From Sinorhizobium sp. B11 (lineage in GTDB: Bacteria > Pseudomonadota > Alphaproteobacteria > Rhizobiales > Rhizobiaceae): 64,000 bases of DNA. Under the pieces are notes generated by a model. That model was not told the DNA's origin. It searched no databases and worked only from the letters and a program-made list of their open reading frames with translations. The position numbers and the translations under genes are program-made. Shown one piece after another: positions 1-10,070 of this stretch; within the stretch, counting starts at the first letter, position 1; every line of letters starts with the position of its first letter. The stretch lies in NCBI GenBank assembly GCA_039725955.1, contig CP091033.1:372001-436000 (forward strand), in the 5' to 3' direction.

Positions 1-2100
1 TAGGCAAAGCTCAGGCGGATGATGCTTGCCCGGTCTTCGGGCGTGGCATCCTCGAAGCGCTTGCCCTGCAGCTTCTGCAGCAATGCCTGGTAGGTCGGAA
101 TGTCATCCGCCGTCATGAAGGTAAGCTGCTGGAAGAAAGGGTGGTCCGGCGGCAGGTCGTGGAAGAGTTCCACCGCGTTCTCGGCAATTTCCAGGCCCAT
201 CGCGTAAAGGTCTGTGCTCAGCCCGGTGTCACGGAAGAGCTGCTGAAAATAGGGATGGCCGGCAAGCCGGCGGTTGTTCATCAGCGGCCGTTTCATCGTG
301 CCGAAGAGCAGGTTTTCGCCAACAGTCGCCTGCGTGTTGTAGGCGTCGAAATCAAAGGGCACGACGATGGCGTCAAGATTTTCAGCGGCAAGTCGTTCGC
401 GCAGTGATGTTCTGAGCTCCACGATATGGCTGCCAAGTGCGGTATGCACTTCGGTATTGACGGTCGAGCGCAATGCCAAATCCAGAATGTCCTGCGACAT
501 CAGCACGGCGTCGAGTACCGGCCGGATCGCTTTCAGCAGATCTTCAGGTCCCTTGGCGCCGGCAGAGTTATAGTCGACCCAGTCGCTGTTGAGATCGAGG
601 ATCGGATTGCCGGCCTTCTGTGATTCCGTGACATGCCATTTATATTCCTGCGCTGTCTTGTCGTCATATTCAGGCTCTTTCATCGGCGCGTGCTTCAGGC
701 CGTAGAGCAGGTTGTCGCGCAGCGTGCCGTGGAAGAAATAGCTGTCGGCAGAGGCATAGGAGATGCGCCGGCCGGTGATGGATTCGGGCAGATCCAGCAG
801 GTCCTGTCCGTCGATGGTGATGCGGCCGGAATCCGGCCAGACGAGGCGGCCAAGCGCTTCGGCGAAGGCTTCCGCACCACTGCCGTTCGGTCCGACGATC
901 GCAACCGTCTCGTTCGGCTTGATCTCGACCGAGACGTGATCGACGAGACGTGCGCCGCTATCGTCGCTGACGGAGAGGTTGGTGACGACGAAGGCGCTTG
1001 TCAGGGGGGCCACCGGCGCGGTCGCGAGTTCCTGGATACGGCTGTCGATCAGCGGCTCGACATTGAATTGTTCGTAGACCTGCGCGTACTTGACCTGCAC
1101 GTCCTGGCGCATCTGGTCCCAGTCGATCAATTCTTTCAGCGGGCCAGGCAGATCCTTGTACGCGGAAATAACGGCGACGAGCTGACCGATGTCGAGCCGA
1201 CCCTGCAGCGCCAGATAACCGCCGATCGCGTAAAACAGAAAAGGTGTGACCTGGGCCAGGAAGTTGTTGATGAACTTGACCAGGAATTTCCACTGATAGA
1301 GGTCGTAGCGGATCGAGAAGATGCGTCCGAGGCGGGTCGCGATATCAGCGCGCTCGAAGTTGGATGTGTCGTTGCCGTGGATCGTGCCGATGCCGTCGAC
1401 GATCTCGCCGACGCGGCCCGAGAGTTCACGTGCGGTCAGCTGGCGCTGGCGGCCGAGTTCGAGTAGACGCTTGCGCATGCGGGGAATGACCACCGCCTGC
1501 ACGCCGACAATGGCAGCCGCGATCATACCGAGCCAGAAATTTTGAATGATGATGAAGGCAAGTGCGGTAATCGCCTGGCCACCGAGAAGGGCGGGGGAGA
1601 CGAATGCGTCGCCGGTGAAGCCGCCCATCGGCTCCACCTCGTCCTTGATCATGGTGGCGATTTCAGCGGATTTGACCCGCTTGAAATGGGCAGGCGGGAA
1701 GCGCAGCACGCGATCGATGAGTTCGAAGCGGATGCGGCGCAACATGCGCTCGCCGAGCCGGCCCTTGTAGGTATTGATATAGAACTTGAAGAGGCCGTTC
1801 AGCACCACCAGTGCCAGGAAGACCAGGCTCAACGCCATCAGCATCTGGAAGCGATTGAGTTCCAGGCCCTTGAAGAACTCGACATGCCCGATCAGCGGGA
1901 TGTCATAGGCGATGTGCATGAAAATCTGTCTTGCACCTGGCCCGTCGAAGCCGTCACCCTGGATAGGTCCGTTGACGATTTGCTTCGGCAAGTCGAAGGA
2001 TAAGAAGTAGGGTACCATGGAAGCGGCGACGACCAGCAGAATCCAGAGCTGCTGCAGCCGCGTGTTCTTCCAGATGTAGCGCGCGAGGCTTTTTTCCATG
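1..2100 (-). CDS. Exporter-type ABC protein with degenerate first ATPase domain (C-terminus beyond left edge)
   Basis: About 700 codons are visible, from ATG at 2100, and the frame is still open at base 1. The N-terminal ~330 residues form a membrane domain of the ABC exporter type (hydrophobic start after MEKSLARYIW, then KGRLGERMLRRIRFELIDRV, typical of exporter TM domains). An ATPase-like domain follows around residues 355-470. Its Walker A reads GPNGSGAEAFAEALG, so the usual lysine and Ser/Thr are replaced by Ala and Glu. The segment where a Q-loop is expected reads ISYASADSYFFHGTLRDNL, without the glutamine. A second stretch, AYNTQATVGENLLFGT near residue 590, again resembles a Q-loop region. 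No LSGGQ signature is visible, so one may lie beyond the edge. It sits 194 bp downstream of three glycosyltransferase genes on the same strand, suggesting export of a glycoconjugate. Substrate is unknown. Confidence 0.8.
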
Positions 2101-2293
2101 GCTAACCGTCAGACTGTGGGAAAAGTCCGCACTGCAATCCTGATGCTGGGGAAGGGGGAATCTCCGAGTACAGGACCATGCAGTCAGACCGCCGATATCG
2201 CAACGAAAACAAGGCGGAGCGGACTGATGTCGAAACGCCGATTCTCGCCGGAATTTTCCTTATATCACATGAATTTTAGAATAGGCGAGGGTT

Positions 2294-3427
2294 TCAGCCG
2301 ATCATTGAACGAATGATGGCTGCACTTTTTGCGGCACCGTCTAAATCCAGCGAAACGGCCGGGCGCAACGGTGCTGCAAGTGCGCGTTCGACAGCGGTTT
2401 TGACATCGTCGAGCGTCAAGCCCGCCTCCGGCAGGATTTCGGCAAGGCCAAGTGCCTGCAACCGTTCGGCCCGCACGGTTTGCTCTGTCTCGCCTGCCGC
2501 CACGAAGGGGATGAGGATCGAGCGGCACTGGGTGCGAAGCAGGTCACCGACCGTGTTGTAGCCAGCCTGCGAGATCGAGACTTTGGCACCACGCAGCAGC
2601 GAGGGGAAATCCTTGCGGAACCGTACCAGCGTGACATTGGCAGGCGCATCCTGCGACAATAGGGCAAAATCAGCCGCGGGAAGGTTGGGGCCGGTGATCA
2701 GCAGCCATTTGATATCGGCAGGCAAGAGTACCGCCGCATCCCGCGCGGCGCGGATCAGCTCCAGCCCGACGGCGCCGCCGCCTGCCGAAGCGATGATGTC
2801 GAACGTCTCGGATGGTTCGGGTGCGGGCGGCGGGGCAACGAGACCGGTGTAACGAATTCGATCGGCGATCTCAGGCGTCAGCGGGAACGTATCCTCCAGA
2901 CGCACGAAGTTCGGATCGCCATGGACCAGCACGGCATCGAAATGCTCCTTGGCCAGCTTGACAGTTTCCTCGTCACGGCCGGCCTTGCGGTTTTCCTGCA
3001 GGATATCGCGCACCGAGCTCAAAAGCTTCGGCCGCGGGTTGGCCCTTTCGATCGCATCGAGCAGGGGCAGCAGTTCGAAACGCATCTGCCGGCGGCCAAA
3101 GGGGAAGGCCTCGACGATGACGACATCTGGCTTTTCCTCTTCGAAGGTTTTTAGAAGGAGGTCGCGGCGCCTTGAAAGGAACTCCTCGCCTGCTGCCTGC
3201 CCATCGGCATCGGCTAGGCCGGAAAAGCCGATATTGCTGGCGACAACCGGCGGCAGCTCGATGGTCTTCACGCCTTCGCCGGGAAAGCCTGGCACCGGCA
3301 GGCCGCCGGTGACGACCGTGACGTCGAAGCCATCCTTTACCAGCGCATTGGCGATACGGCTGGCGCGCGCAATATGGCCGATGCCGAGCAGATGCTGGAC
3401 ATAGAAGAAGATGCGGGGAGCCGTCAT
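2294..3427 (-). CDS. MurG-like glycosyltransferase
   Basis: A 377-residue protein with an N-terminal nucleotide-sugar transferase fold beginning RIFFYVQHLLGIGHIARASR and a GT28-like C-terminal half with ISQAGYNTVGDLL and the acceptor/donor-region motif FVAAGETEQ. It probably transfers a sugar from an activated nucleotide donor at the cytoplasmic face. The ATG at 3427 was chosen because it overlaps the stop of the preceding glycosyltransferase (ATGA), indicating translational coupling; a start five codons upstream is possible. It is a distant paralogue of the gene at 4684-5893 (both share the GYNT motif and the E(E/T)Q motif). Acceptor and product are unknown. Confidence 0.8.
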   Translation of the reverse strand: MTAPRIFFYVQHLLGIGHIARASRIANALVKDGFDVTVVTGGLPVPGFPGEGVKTIELPPVVASNIGFSGLADADGQAAGEEFLSRRRDLLLKTFEEEKPDVVIVEAFPFGRRQMRFELLPLLDAIERANPRPKLLSSVRDILQENRKAGRDEETVKLAKEHFDAVLVHGDPNFVRLEDTFPLTPEIADRIRYTGLVAPPPAPEPSETFDIIASAGGGAVGLELIRAARDAAVLLPADIKWLLITGPNLPAADFALLSQDAPANVTLVRFRKDFPSLLRGAKVSISQAGYNTVGDLLRTQCRSILIPFVAAGETEQTVRAERLQALGLAEILPEAGLTLDDVKTAVERALAAPLRPAVSLDLDGAAKSAAIIRSMIG

Positions 3428-4672
3428 GACGCCTTCTGCCATTCTGCCTCGAACAGGCCGCTCAACTGCCGGATGCTGGAGTGATAATCGAAATGGCGTC
3501 GCACGCGCTCTTCGGCCGCATCCCCCAGCCGCTTGCGCAGATCGGGATTGCGGATCGCCGTCTCAAGCGCTTTTGCAAGGGCTGCCGGATCTTCCGGTGG
3601 CACGACAAGGCCGTTCTCGCCATCGCTCAGCAGCTCCGGCACGCCTGAAACATTGGTGGAGAGACAGACGAGCCGCTGGCTGGATGCTTCGACGAGCACA
3701 TTCGGCAGCCCGTCGCGGTCGCCATTGGCGGCGATGCGGCAGGCAAGGGCGAAGATGTCGGCGCGGCGATAGTGATCGAGCACGTCTTCCTGCGCCAGTG
3801 CACCCTTCCAGGTGATACGGTCGGCAAGGCCGAGTTCAGCGGCGAGCTTTTTCAGCTTGGAAAGCTCCTCGCCGCCGCCGATATGGTCCATGCGCCAGTT
3901 GATTTCCCGGGGCAGCAGGGCAAGGGCGCGCAGCAGCACGTCATAGCCTTTCTTTTCCACCGCCCGGCCGACGCTGAGAATGAAGGCGGGATCGGCGGAA
4001 ATCGCTGCCATCGCGGTTCGAGCGCTCGCCTGCAAAATGGCCGAAGCGGGCGAGGTCAAGGCCGTGATAACTCAGATGTACCGCGTCCTTGCGCGCCGTC
4101 AGCGCTTTCATGTGTTCGTAGCCGCTGCGGGTACAGGTGACTGCCCAGCGGGCACTTCCGAGCTTTTGGCCAAGGTCCCAGTCGGGCGAAGTCCAGATAT
4201 CCTTGGCATGGGCCGAGCAGGTCCAAGGCGTGCCCGTCAGGATGCTCGCATATTCGGTCACTGAGGCAGGTGTATGGATGAAATGGGCATGCAGCCACTC
4301 CCCCTTGTCGGGCCATTCGCGCGCCAGTACCAGCGCCTGCCCGAGCCTGCGGAAACGATTGCGGGAGATATCGCGCGGCAGATCGGCGAAGAACCGTTTC
4401 ATCAATGCGCCGAAGCCTGGTCTGGAAAAACCGGCGAAAAGACCTTTCAACACGCGGATCGGCTCTTCGTGCAGATATTCCGGCAGATAGACGACGCGCG
4501 CCTTGATTTCGTCATGCACGGGATGACGCTTCTTGTCGGTCGGTCGACGCATGGAGATCAGCGTCAGGTCGAAGCCGGCCTTTTCGAGACCGAGCAGTTC
4601 CTGGGCGATGAAGGTTTCCGAAAGGCGGGGATAGCCTTTCAGCACGACGAGAATCTTGCGGCGTGGCGGCAA
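3424..4672 (-). pseudogene. GT4 glycosyltransferase, single-base frameshift
   Basis: The 5' part (RRKILVVLKGYPRLSETFIAQELLGLEKAGFD and on to YHGLDLARFGHFAGE) is the N-terminal half of a GT4 family glycosyltransferase. The 3' part (DPAFILSVGRAVEKKGYDVLLRAL through LPNVLVEAS and GLVVPPEDPAALAKAL) is its nucleotide-sugar-binding C-terminal half, in another frame. The frames meet near 3995-4005; the total of 1249 nt is one more than a multiple of three, so one base has been gained. The TTG at 4672, just after the stop of the upstream gene, is the likely start. The 3' end overlaps the next glycosyltransferase by 4 bp. It could be a true pseudogene or a sequencing indel. Confidence 0.75.
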
Positions 4673-4683
4673 AGGAAGGCTCT

Positions 4684-5893
4684 TTATTCTGCGCCCACGA
4701 GAGAAAGGTGGCGTCCACGGCCGTCCAGCCATCCACCAACCGTGCGGGAAATCTGATTCAGCCCCTCCAGGTGCATGTTGCTGCCGCTTTTCGATGGCGG
4801 AAGCCGCGAGGGCAGGCGCTTCAGCGTTTCGGCCATGATAGTCGGGTCTCCGGATTGCTCCGGCAGCAGCATGTCGACCAGGCCGAGTTCGCTGGCGCGG
4901 CGGGCACGCAGAAGCTGCTCCTCGCGCGGGGCGACGCGGGGGACGATAAGGGCGGGCTTGTCGAAGGAGAGGATCTCGCAATAGGTGTTGTAACCACCCA
5001 TGGCGACAACGGCAGTGGCCCCGTCGATCAATTCTTCCATGTGATTGTCGAACTCGATCACCTCGATATAGGGAATGTTCTCGCCCTTGCGCACGAGTTT
5101 CGCGCGCTCGGCGGCCGGCATATAGGGACCGAGCACGACAAGCGCTTTCTGTGTCAGCGTCTCGTCGGCCTCATAGGCGTTCATGACGTCGTGGACGAGG
5201 TCGGAGCCATCACCCGCCGCCGCCGGTCGTCACCAGGATATAGTCGTCCTTGCGGGCATTCAGCGAGTTCTTGCCCTTGGAAACGCTGCGCTGCAGGAAG
5301 CCGACGAAATCCATCTTGCGGCGGACGCCCGAGGGCACGTCGAGGCCGACCAGCGGGTCGTAGAAATCCGGTGGTCCATAGACCCAGATGCTGTCGTAAT
5401 ACTGATCGATCTTCTGCATGATGCCGTTTTTCTTCCACTCGGCTTCGAGCAGATGCGGCGCGTCCATGACCTCGCGAAGGCCCAGCACCAGAGTGGTGCC
5501 GCGAGCCTTCAGATAGGCGAGCGTTTCCTCGACCTCGCCTTTTAGCCCCATCGGCTCCTTGTCAACGATGAAGATGTCGGGCTGAAAGGTCTCGGCGGTG
5601 TGCCGGATGCTCGATTCGCGCATCTTCAGTGTATCCTGAAGGTCGATATGGCTGGCGAGCGACGTATATTCGCCGTTTCGCAGCTTGATGACGCTCGGGA
5701 TTTTCACGAAGTCGACTCGGGCACGGTAGTCGAAGGCCCCGGCAATCGTCGCGCCCGATATGATCAGAATATTCAGGCCGCGATAATCCTCGACGAGGGC
5801 ATGGGCGATCGCCCGGCAGCGGCGCAGGTGGCCAAGGCCGAATGTATCATGGCTGTACATGAGGATGCGCGCATCTTCGAGACGTCTGGCCAT
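4684..5893 (-). pseudogene. MurG-like glycosyltransferase, single-base frameshift
   Basis: ATG at 5893 is preceded by AGGGG at good spacing. The first frame encodes RILMYSHDTFGLGHLRRCRAIAHALVED, a typical N-terminal domain of MurG-like transferases, and runs to YILVTTGGGG followed by TGA near 5210. The next frame continues without loss (DGSDLVHDVMNAYEADETLTQ) to GGYNTYCEIL and PRVAPREEQLLRA, the C-terminal donor-binding region. The break lies in GGCGGCGGCGGGTGAT; removing one G restores a continuous frame, and the 1210-nt length is one more than a multiple of three. It is the first gene of the glycosyltransferase/ABC exporter cluster. The GC-rich triplet run is a plausible site for slippage or a base-calling error. 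Confidence 0.75.
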
Positions 5894-5956
5894 CGGTGTG
5901 CCCCTAGAGGTGGACGACATACTTCTACCACCCCCGCATGCCGGAGGCCACAATGC

Positions 5957-5978
5957 GGCGGAGGTGAAACACCCCGCC
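5957..5978 (-). terminator. GC-rich hairpin between two minus-strand units
   Basis: GGCGG-A-GGTG, AAA loop, CACC-CCGCC forms a strong stem with one bulge, located 11 bp past the stop of the importer operon and 64 bp before the glycosyltransferase start. There is no T-run on either side, so it is not a classical intrinsic terminator. It may attenuate read-through or stabilise the mRNA end. Confidence 0.3.
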
Positions 5979-5988
5979 GAATTCACCG

Positions 5989-7164
5989 CTATTTGTAGGG
6001 ATCTGCCGCATCGCGCAAGCCGTCTCCCAGAAAATTGAATGCCAAAATCACCAGGACTACCGGAACGATCGGAAACAGCAGCCACGGATAGAAGGCGATG
6101 ACGCTGACGCTCTTGGCCTCCGTCAGCAGGATGCCCCAGCTGGTAATGGGTGGCCGGAGGCCGAGGCCGAGGAAGGAAAGCGCCGTCTCGCCGAGGATCA
6201 TGCCCGGAATGGAGATGGTGGCGGATGCTATCAGATGCGACATGAAGCCCGGCACCAGATGCCGGCCAATGACGCGCGGTGTGCTAGCCCCCATAAGCTG
6301 GGCGGCCTGCACATAATCTTCCTCGCGCAAAGCCAGAAGCTTGGAGCGCACGGCGCGCGCAAGCCCCGTCCAGTCGATAATGCCAAGGATGACGGTGATG
6401 CCGAAATAGATGACGATCGGGCTCCAGGTCACCGGCATGATGGCAGCCAGCGCCATCCAGAGCGGCAGCGATGGAAGGGATTGCAGGACTTCGATCAGTC
6501 GCTGCACGACAAGATCGAAGATGCCTCCCCAATAGCCGGCGAGCCCGCCGATGACGATGCCGAGCACGAAACTGATGGAGATGCCGATCAGGCCGATGGT
6601 GAGCGAGATTCTTGCGCCGTAAAGGATACGCGACAGCACGTCACGGCCGAGACGATCGGTTCCGAGCAGGAACATCTGTCCACCGATCGCCGGGCATACA
6701 AGATGATAGTTGGCGGCGACGAGCCCCCAAAACTTGTAGCCATCACCGCGGCAGAAAAAGCGGATCGGCTGGATGTCGTTTTGCTTGTCGCTGTATAACC
6801 GGTGCAGCGTATCGATATCGAGCGTCATCTGCCGTCCATAGACGAACGGACCGACGAAATTGCCCTCGCTGTCGAAAAGATGGACGCGCTGTGGCGGCGA
6901 ATGGATGAAATCGACGTTGCGGGTATGGAGCCCGTAAGGGGCCAGGAACTCCACGATCAAGATCATCAGGTAGACGGCGGCAAGGAAAATGCCTGAAGCC
7001 AGCGCCAGCTTGTGGCGCTTGAACTTCCACCACATGAGCTGCTTCTGCGAGGCAAGGTGGATACGCGACTGTGCCGAGGTCATCGTCTCCGTTGCGATCG
7101 GATCGAACGGGGCAGTCGAAACATAGTGCGGCAGCGGCGCACCGGGCGCGGGTAGGGGCGACAT
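5989..7164 (-). CDS. Dipeptide/oligopeptide-type ABC importer permease (OppC/DppC family)
   Basis: A 391-residue inner-membrane permease. A cytoplasmic N-terminus of ~50 residues precedes the first helix (LALASGIFLAAVYLMILIVEF). A periplasmic loop with RVHLFDSEGNFVGPFVYG follows, then the BPD transmembrane domain with GTDRLGRDVLSRILYGARISL, the hallmark of DppC/OppC proteins, and the EAA loop around YVQAAQLMGASTPRVIGRH. At 391 residues it is longer than common DppC proteins (~300) because of an extended first periplasmic loop, as in YejE-like permeases. It is last in the operon and its start overlaps the preceding stop (TAATG). Peptides or oligosaccharides are both possible substrates. Confidence 0.9.
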   Translation of the reverse strand: MSPLPAPGAPLPHYVSTAPFDPIATETMTSAQSRIHLASQKQLMWWKFKRHKLALASGIFLAAVYLMILIVEFLAPYGLHTRNVDFIHSPPQRVHLFDSEGNFVGPFVYGRQMTLDIDTLHRLYSDKQNDIQPIRFFCRGDGYKFWGLVAANYHLVCPAIGGQMFLLGTDRLGRDVLSRILYGARISLTIGLIGISISFVLGIVIGGLAGYWGGIFDLVVQRLIEVLQSLPSLPLWMALAAIMPVTWSPIVIYFGITVILGIIDWTGLARAVRSKLLALREEDYVQAAQLMGASTPRVIGRHLVPGFMSHLIASATISIPGMILGETALSFLGLGLRPPITSWGILLTEAKSVSVIAFYPWLLFPIVPVVLVILAFNFLGDGLRDAADPYK

Positions 7165-8162
7165 TATTTGGTGCTCCTGCCTTGCAGACGGATGCGGGGA
7201 TCGAGGAAGCCAAGGGCGATATCGGAAATCAAGACGCCGATGACGTTCAGGAAGGCGAGGAACATCAGGAAGGAGCCGGCAAGGTACATGTCCTGGCTTT
7301 GCAGCGCCTTGATCAGCATTGGCCCGGTCGTTTCCAGCGACAGAACGATGGCGACGATTTCCGCACCCGAAATGATCGACGGCAGGATCGAGCCGATATC
7401 TGCGACAAAGAAGTTGAGCGCCATGCGCAGCGGATATTTGACCAGCGCCCGCATCGGATGCAGGCCCTTGGCGCGCGCTGTCGTCACATATTGCTTCTGC
7501 ATCTCGTCGAGCAGATTGGCGCGCAGGCGGCGGATCATGCCGGCCGTGCCGGCCGTGCCGACGATGATGACGGGAATCCAGAGATGCGCGAGGATCGACT
7601 TCGCCTTTTCCCAGCTCATCGGCTGGTTGAGATATTGCTGGTCCATCAGATGGCCGATGGAAAGCCCGAACCAGACATTGGCGAAATACATCAGGATCAG
7701 CGCCAGCATGAAGTTCGGAATTGCAATGCCGAGCAGGCCGAGGAAGGTCAGGCCGTAATCGCCCCAGCTATATTGATGGGTTGCCGAATAGATGCCGATC
7801 GGGAAGGCGATCAGCCAGGTTAGAAGGATGGTCGTGAAGGAGACGAGGATCGTCAGCCACAATCGGTCGCCCACCACGTCGGAAACCGGCAGCTGATATT
7901 CGAAGGAATAGCCGAAATCGCCATGCAGCATTCCCCCGACCCAGAAGAAGTAGCGCACGATCTCCGGCTGGTCGAAGCCGTATTGATGGCGCAGCTCCTC
8001 GATTTCCTGCAGGTTTGCGGTCTCGCCCTGGGCGCGCAGTTCGGCGATCTGGCTTTCGAAGAAGTCGCCGGGCGGCAATTCGATAATGACGAAGACCAGC
8101 GCCGATATCACGAGCAGGGTCGGCACCATGGCGGCGATACGCCAGAGGATATAACGGATCAT
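7164..8162 (-). CDS. Dipeptide/oligopeptide-type ABC importer permease (OppB/DppB family)
   Basis: 332 residues. The N-terminus MIRYILWRIAAMVPTLLVIS and the periplasmic stretch with LRHQYGFDQPEIVRYFFW are typical of OppB/DppB permeases. The EAA loop is YVTTARAKGLHPMRALVKYPLR and the last helices end in IALGFLDPRIRLQ. It pairs with the DppC-type permease immediately downstream, overlapping it at TAATG, and begins 3 bp after the stop of the binding-protein gene, so the three are almost certainly co-translated. Confidence 0.92.
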   Translation of the reverse strand: MIRYILWRIAAMVPTLLVISALVFVIIELPPGDFFESQIAELRAQGETANLQEIEELRHQYGFDQPEIVRYFFWVGGMLHGDFGYSFEYQLPVSDVVGDRLWLTILVSFTTILLTWLIAFPIGIYSATHQYSWGDYGLTFLGLLGIAIPNFMLALILMYFANVWFGLSIGHLMDQQYLNQPMSWEKAKSILAHLWIPVIIVGTAGTAGMIRRLRANLLDEMQKQYVTTARAKGLHPMRALVKYPLRMALNFFVADIGSILPSIISGAEIVAIVLSLETTGPMLIKALQSQDMYLAGSFLMFLAFLNVIGVLISDIALGFLDPRIRLQGRSTK

Positions 8163-8165
8163 CGC

Positions 8166-10070
8166 TCAGGCCTCCTTGAACCAGAAGGTGTCCGGCATGT
8201 AGACGCCGAGGAAGGAGGTTGGATCGAAGCCGTAGAGCGCGTGCTCCGGCACGTTCTGCATTTTGGCGGATCTGAGGATCGGCTGTAGCGTGCTGTTGAT
8301 GAGGCCGATCGAAAAGACCTGCTGGGTATAGAGGGACAGCATCTTGTGCCAGATAACCTCGCGCTCTTCCGTCGTAGCACTTGCGCCCCACTGGTTGAGG
8401 AGATCCACAAGCTCGGCCGCCTCCGGCAGATCGGGGGCCTTGCCCTCCTGACCGGCCGAAAGATAGTACATGCCCCAGAGCGGCCATTGAAGCTGGTCAT
8501 CCAGCGTAGGGGCTAGTCCATAGGGAGACATGTCGGCGGTCGGCACGCCGTTATCCAGCCCGTACCAGATCGACATCATGATCGAACCGCTCATGGCGCG
8601 ATTGCGGAAGACGTCGCGCTGCGAGGTGCGGGTGAAGAGCGCCAGACCGATATTGGCCCAGTGATCGTGCACGAGTTCCAGAACGTCCGTGTCGAGATTG
8701 CTCTCGCCGGCTGTCTCGACGGTGATCTCGGCGCGGCGTCCATCAGGCAGCAGGCGGATCCCATCGCTGTCGCGCTTGTCGAGGCCGAGTTCGTCGAGCA
8801 GCTTATTGGCCGTGTCAGGGTCGAAATTCACATAGGCGTCGGCATATTCCGGTTTGAAGAGCGGACTTTCCGGCAGCACCGTATCGGCACTCGCCTTGCC
8901 GAGGCCGTAGAAGGCCACCATGTTGATCTCATGCCGGTCGATTGCCAGCGACAGCGCTCGGCGGAAGCGTACGTCGCGGAACAGCGCGCGCCAGGTTTCG
9001 TCGGCGACATTGAGGTTCGGCAACAGCGTGATGCGCGAGCCGCGCGCCACTTTCCAGAGATTGACCTTCACAGCGAAGCGCTTTTCCGCCTCTTTCAGGA
9101 AGGTGTAGTCATTGAAGTCGATGCCCGTCGCCTGCAGGTCGGATTCGCCCGCGCCGGCCTTGGCGGCGATGATCGAGGAAGACGAGACGTTCAGGATGAA
9201 GCGATCGAGATAGGGCAGTTGCATGCCATTCTCGTCGACGCGGTGGAAGAAGGCATTACGCTCGAAGACGAACTGGTCGGCCGGCGGCGCCGTGCGGTTC
9301 TGCCAGGGATCGAGCGTCGGCAGATCGGGATTGTTGGGCCGGGAAGCGAGCGCCATCTTGATGTGCAGGTCGGCCCATTTCTTGGCGCGGTTCTTCTTCA
9401 TCAGCTCTTCAAGCTTGGCCTTGTCCTGAAAGCCCTTGTGGAACTGTTTCAGGTAATGGCCCGGGCCATAGATAACGAGCGGCAGAGGTCCGGCAAGCGC
9501 CGACAGGAAAACCGGGTTGGGCTTGTCCCAGCTGTAGCGCACAGTCAGCTCGTCGAGCACTTCGAAGCGCGGCAGGGAGCCGTGCGGACGCAGCTCCAGC
9601 GCGCCGCCGCCGGGCGTCAGTTCCTTGTTGAGGATGACGTCTTCCCACCAGTAGCGGAAGGCTTCCGCCGTGAAGGGATGACCGTCCGACCATCTGTGCC
9701 CCTCGCGCAGCCGGAAGGTGAAGACAGTGTCATTCTCCGAGGTGAAATCGCGCAGGATATCGGGCTGGAACTGCAGCTTGGTGTCGTAGCCAACCAGCCG
9801 CGAATAGCCGTAGACGGTCATGTAGCGGATATCGCGCACACCGCCGATGATGGTGCGCACATTGCCGCCATAGGTGCCGGGCACGCGGCCCATCTCCTTG
9901 AGATTGACGATACGCGGCTCAGTCGGAATGCGCTCGGCCATTGGCGGCAGACTGCCGTCAGCGACCCTGGCTCTCAAAATTTCTGGCTCGGCGAGCTGCT
10001 GTGCCCGGAGCACCGAAGGCGCGATGGCCGAGCCGATCAGGCCGCCGAGAAAGATACGGCGCGTCACCAT
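8166..10070 (-). CDS. ABC importer substrate-binding protein (SBP family 5), Tat signal
   Basis: A 634-residue periplasmic binding protein of the peptide/oligosaccharide type (family 5), with YDTKLQFQPDILRDFTSENDTVFTFRLREGHRWSDGHPFTAEAFRYWWED. The N-terminus MVTRRIFLGGLIGSAIAPSVLRAQ carries a twin-arginine pattern (T-R-R-x-F-L) followed by a hydrophobic stretch, so Tat export is likely. It is somewhat longer than typical DppA/OppA (~540). The start overlaps the stop of the ATPase gene (TGATG). The ligand cannot be named from sequence; rhizobial relatives include peptide, alpha-galactoside and opine transporters. Confidence 0.9.
   Translation of the reverse strand: MVTRRIFLGGLIGSAIAPSVLRAQQLAEPEILRARVADGSLPPMAERIPTEPRIVNLKEMGRVPGTYGGNVRTIIGGVRDIRYMTVYGYSRLVGYDTKLQFQPDILRDFTSENDTVFTFRLREGHRWSDGHPFTAEAFRYWWEDVILNKELTPGGGALELRPHGSLPRFEVLDELTVRYSWDKPNPVFLSALAGPLPLVIYGPGHYLKQFHKGFQDKAKLEELMKKNRAKKWADLHIKMALASRPNNPDLPTLDPWQNRTAPPADQFVFERNAFFHRVDENGMQLPYLDRFILNVSSSSIIAAKAGAGESDLQATGIDFNDYTFLKEAEKRFAVKVNLWKVARGSRITLLPNLNVADETWRALFRDVRFRRALSLAIDRHEINMVAFYGLGKASADTVLPESPLFKPEYADAYVNFDPDTANKLLDELGLDKRDSDGIRLLPDGRRAEITVETAGESNLDTDVLELVHDHWANIGLALFTRTSQRDVFRNRAMSGSIMMSIWYGLDNGVPTADMSPYGLAPTLDDQLQWPLWGMYYLSAGQEGKAPDLPEAAELVDLLNQWGASATTEEREVIWHKMLSLYTQQVFSIGLINSTLQPILRSAKMQNVPEHALYGFDPTSFLGVYMPDTFWFKEA

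Noticed and set aside
7540..7565. Short tandem repeat GCCGTGCCG in the OppB-type permease
   Set aside because: It encodes Gly-Thr-Ala repeats in frame within a membrane protein and is only about two units long.
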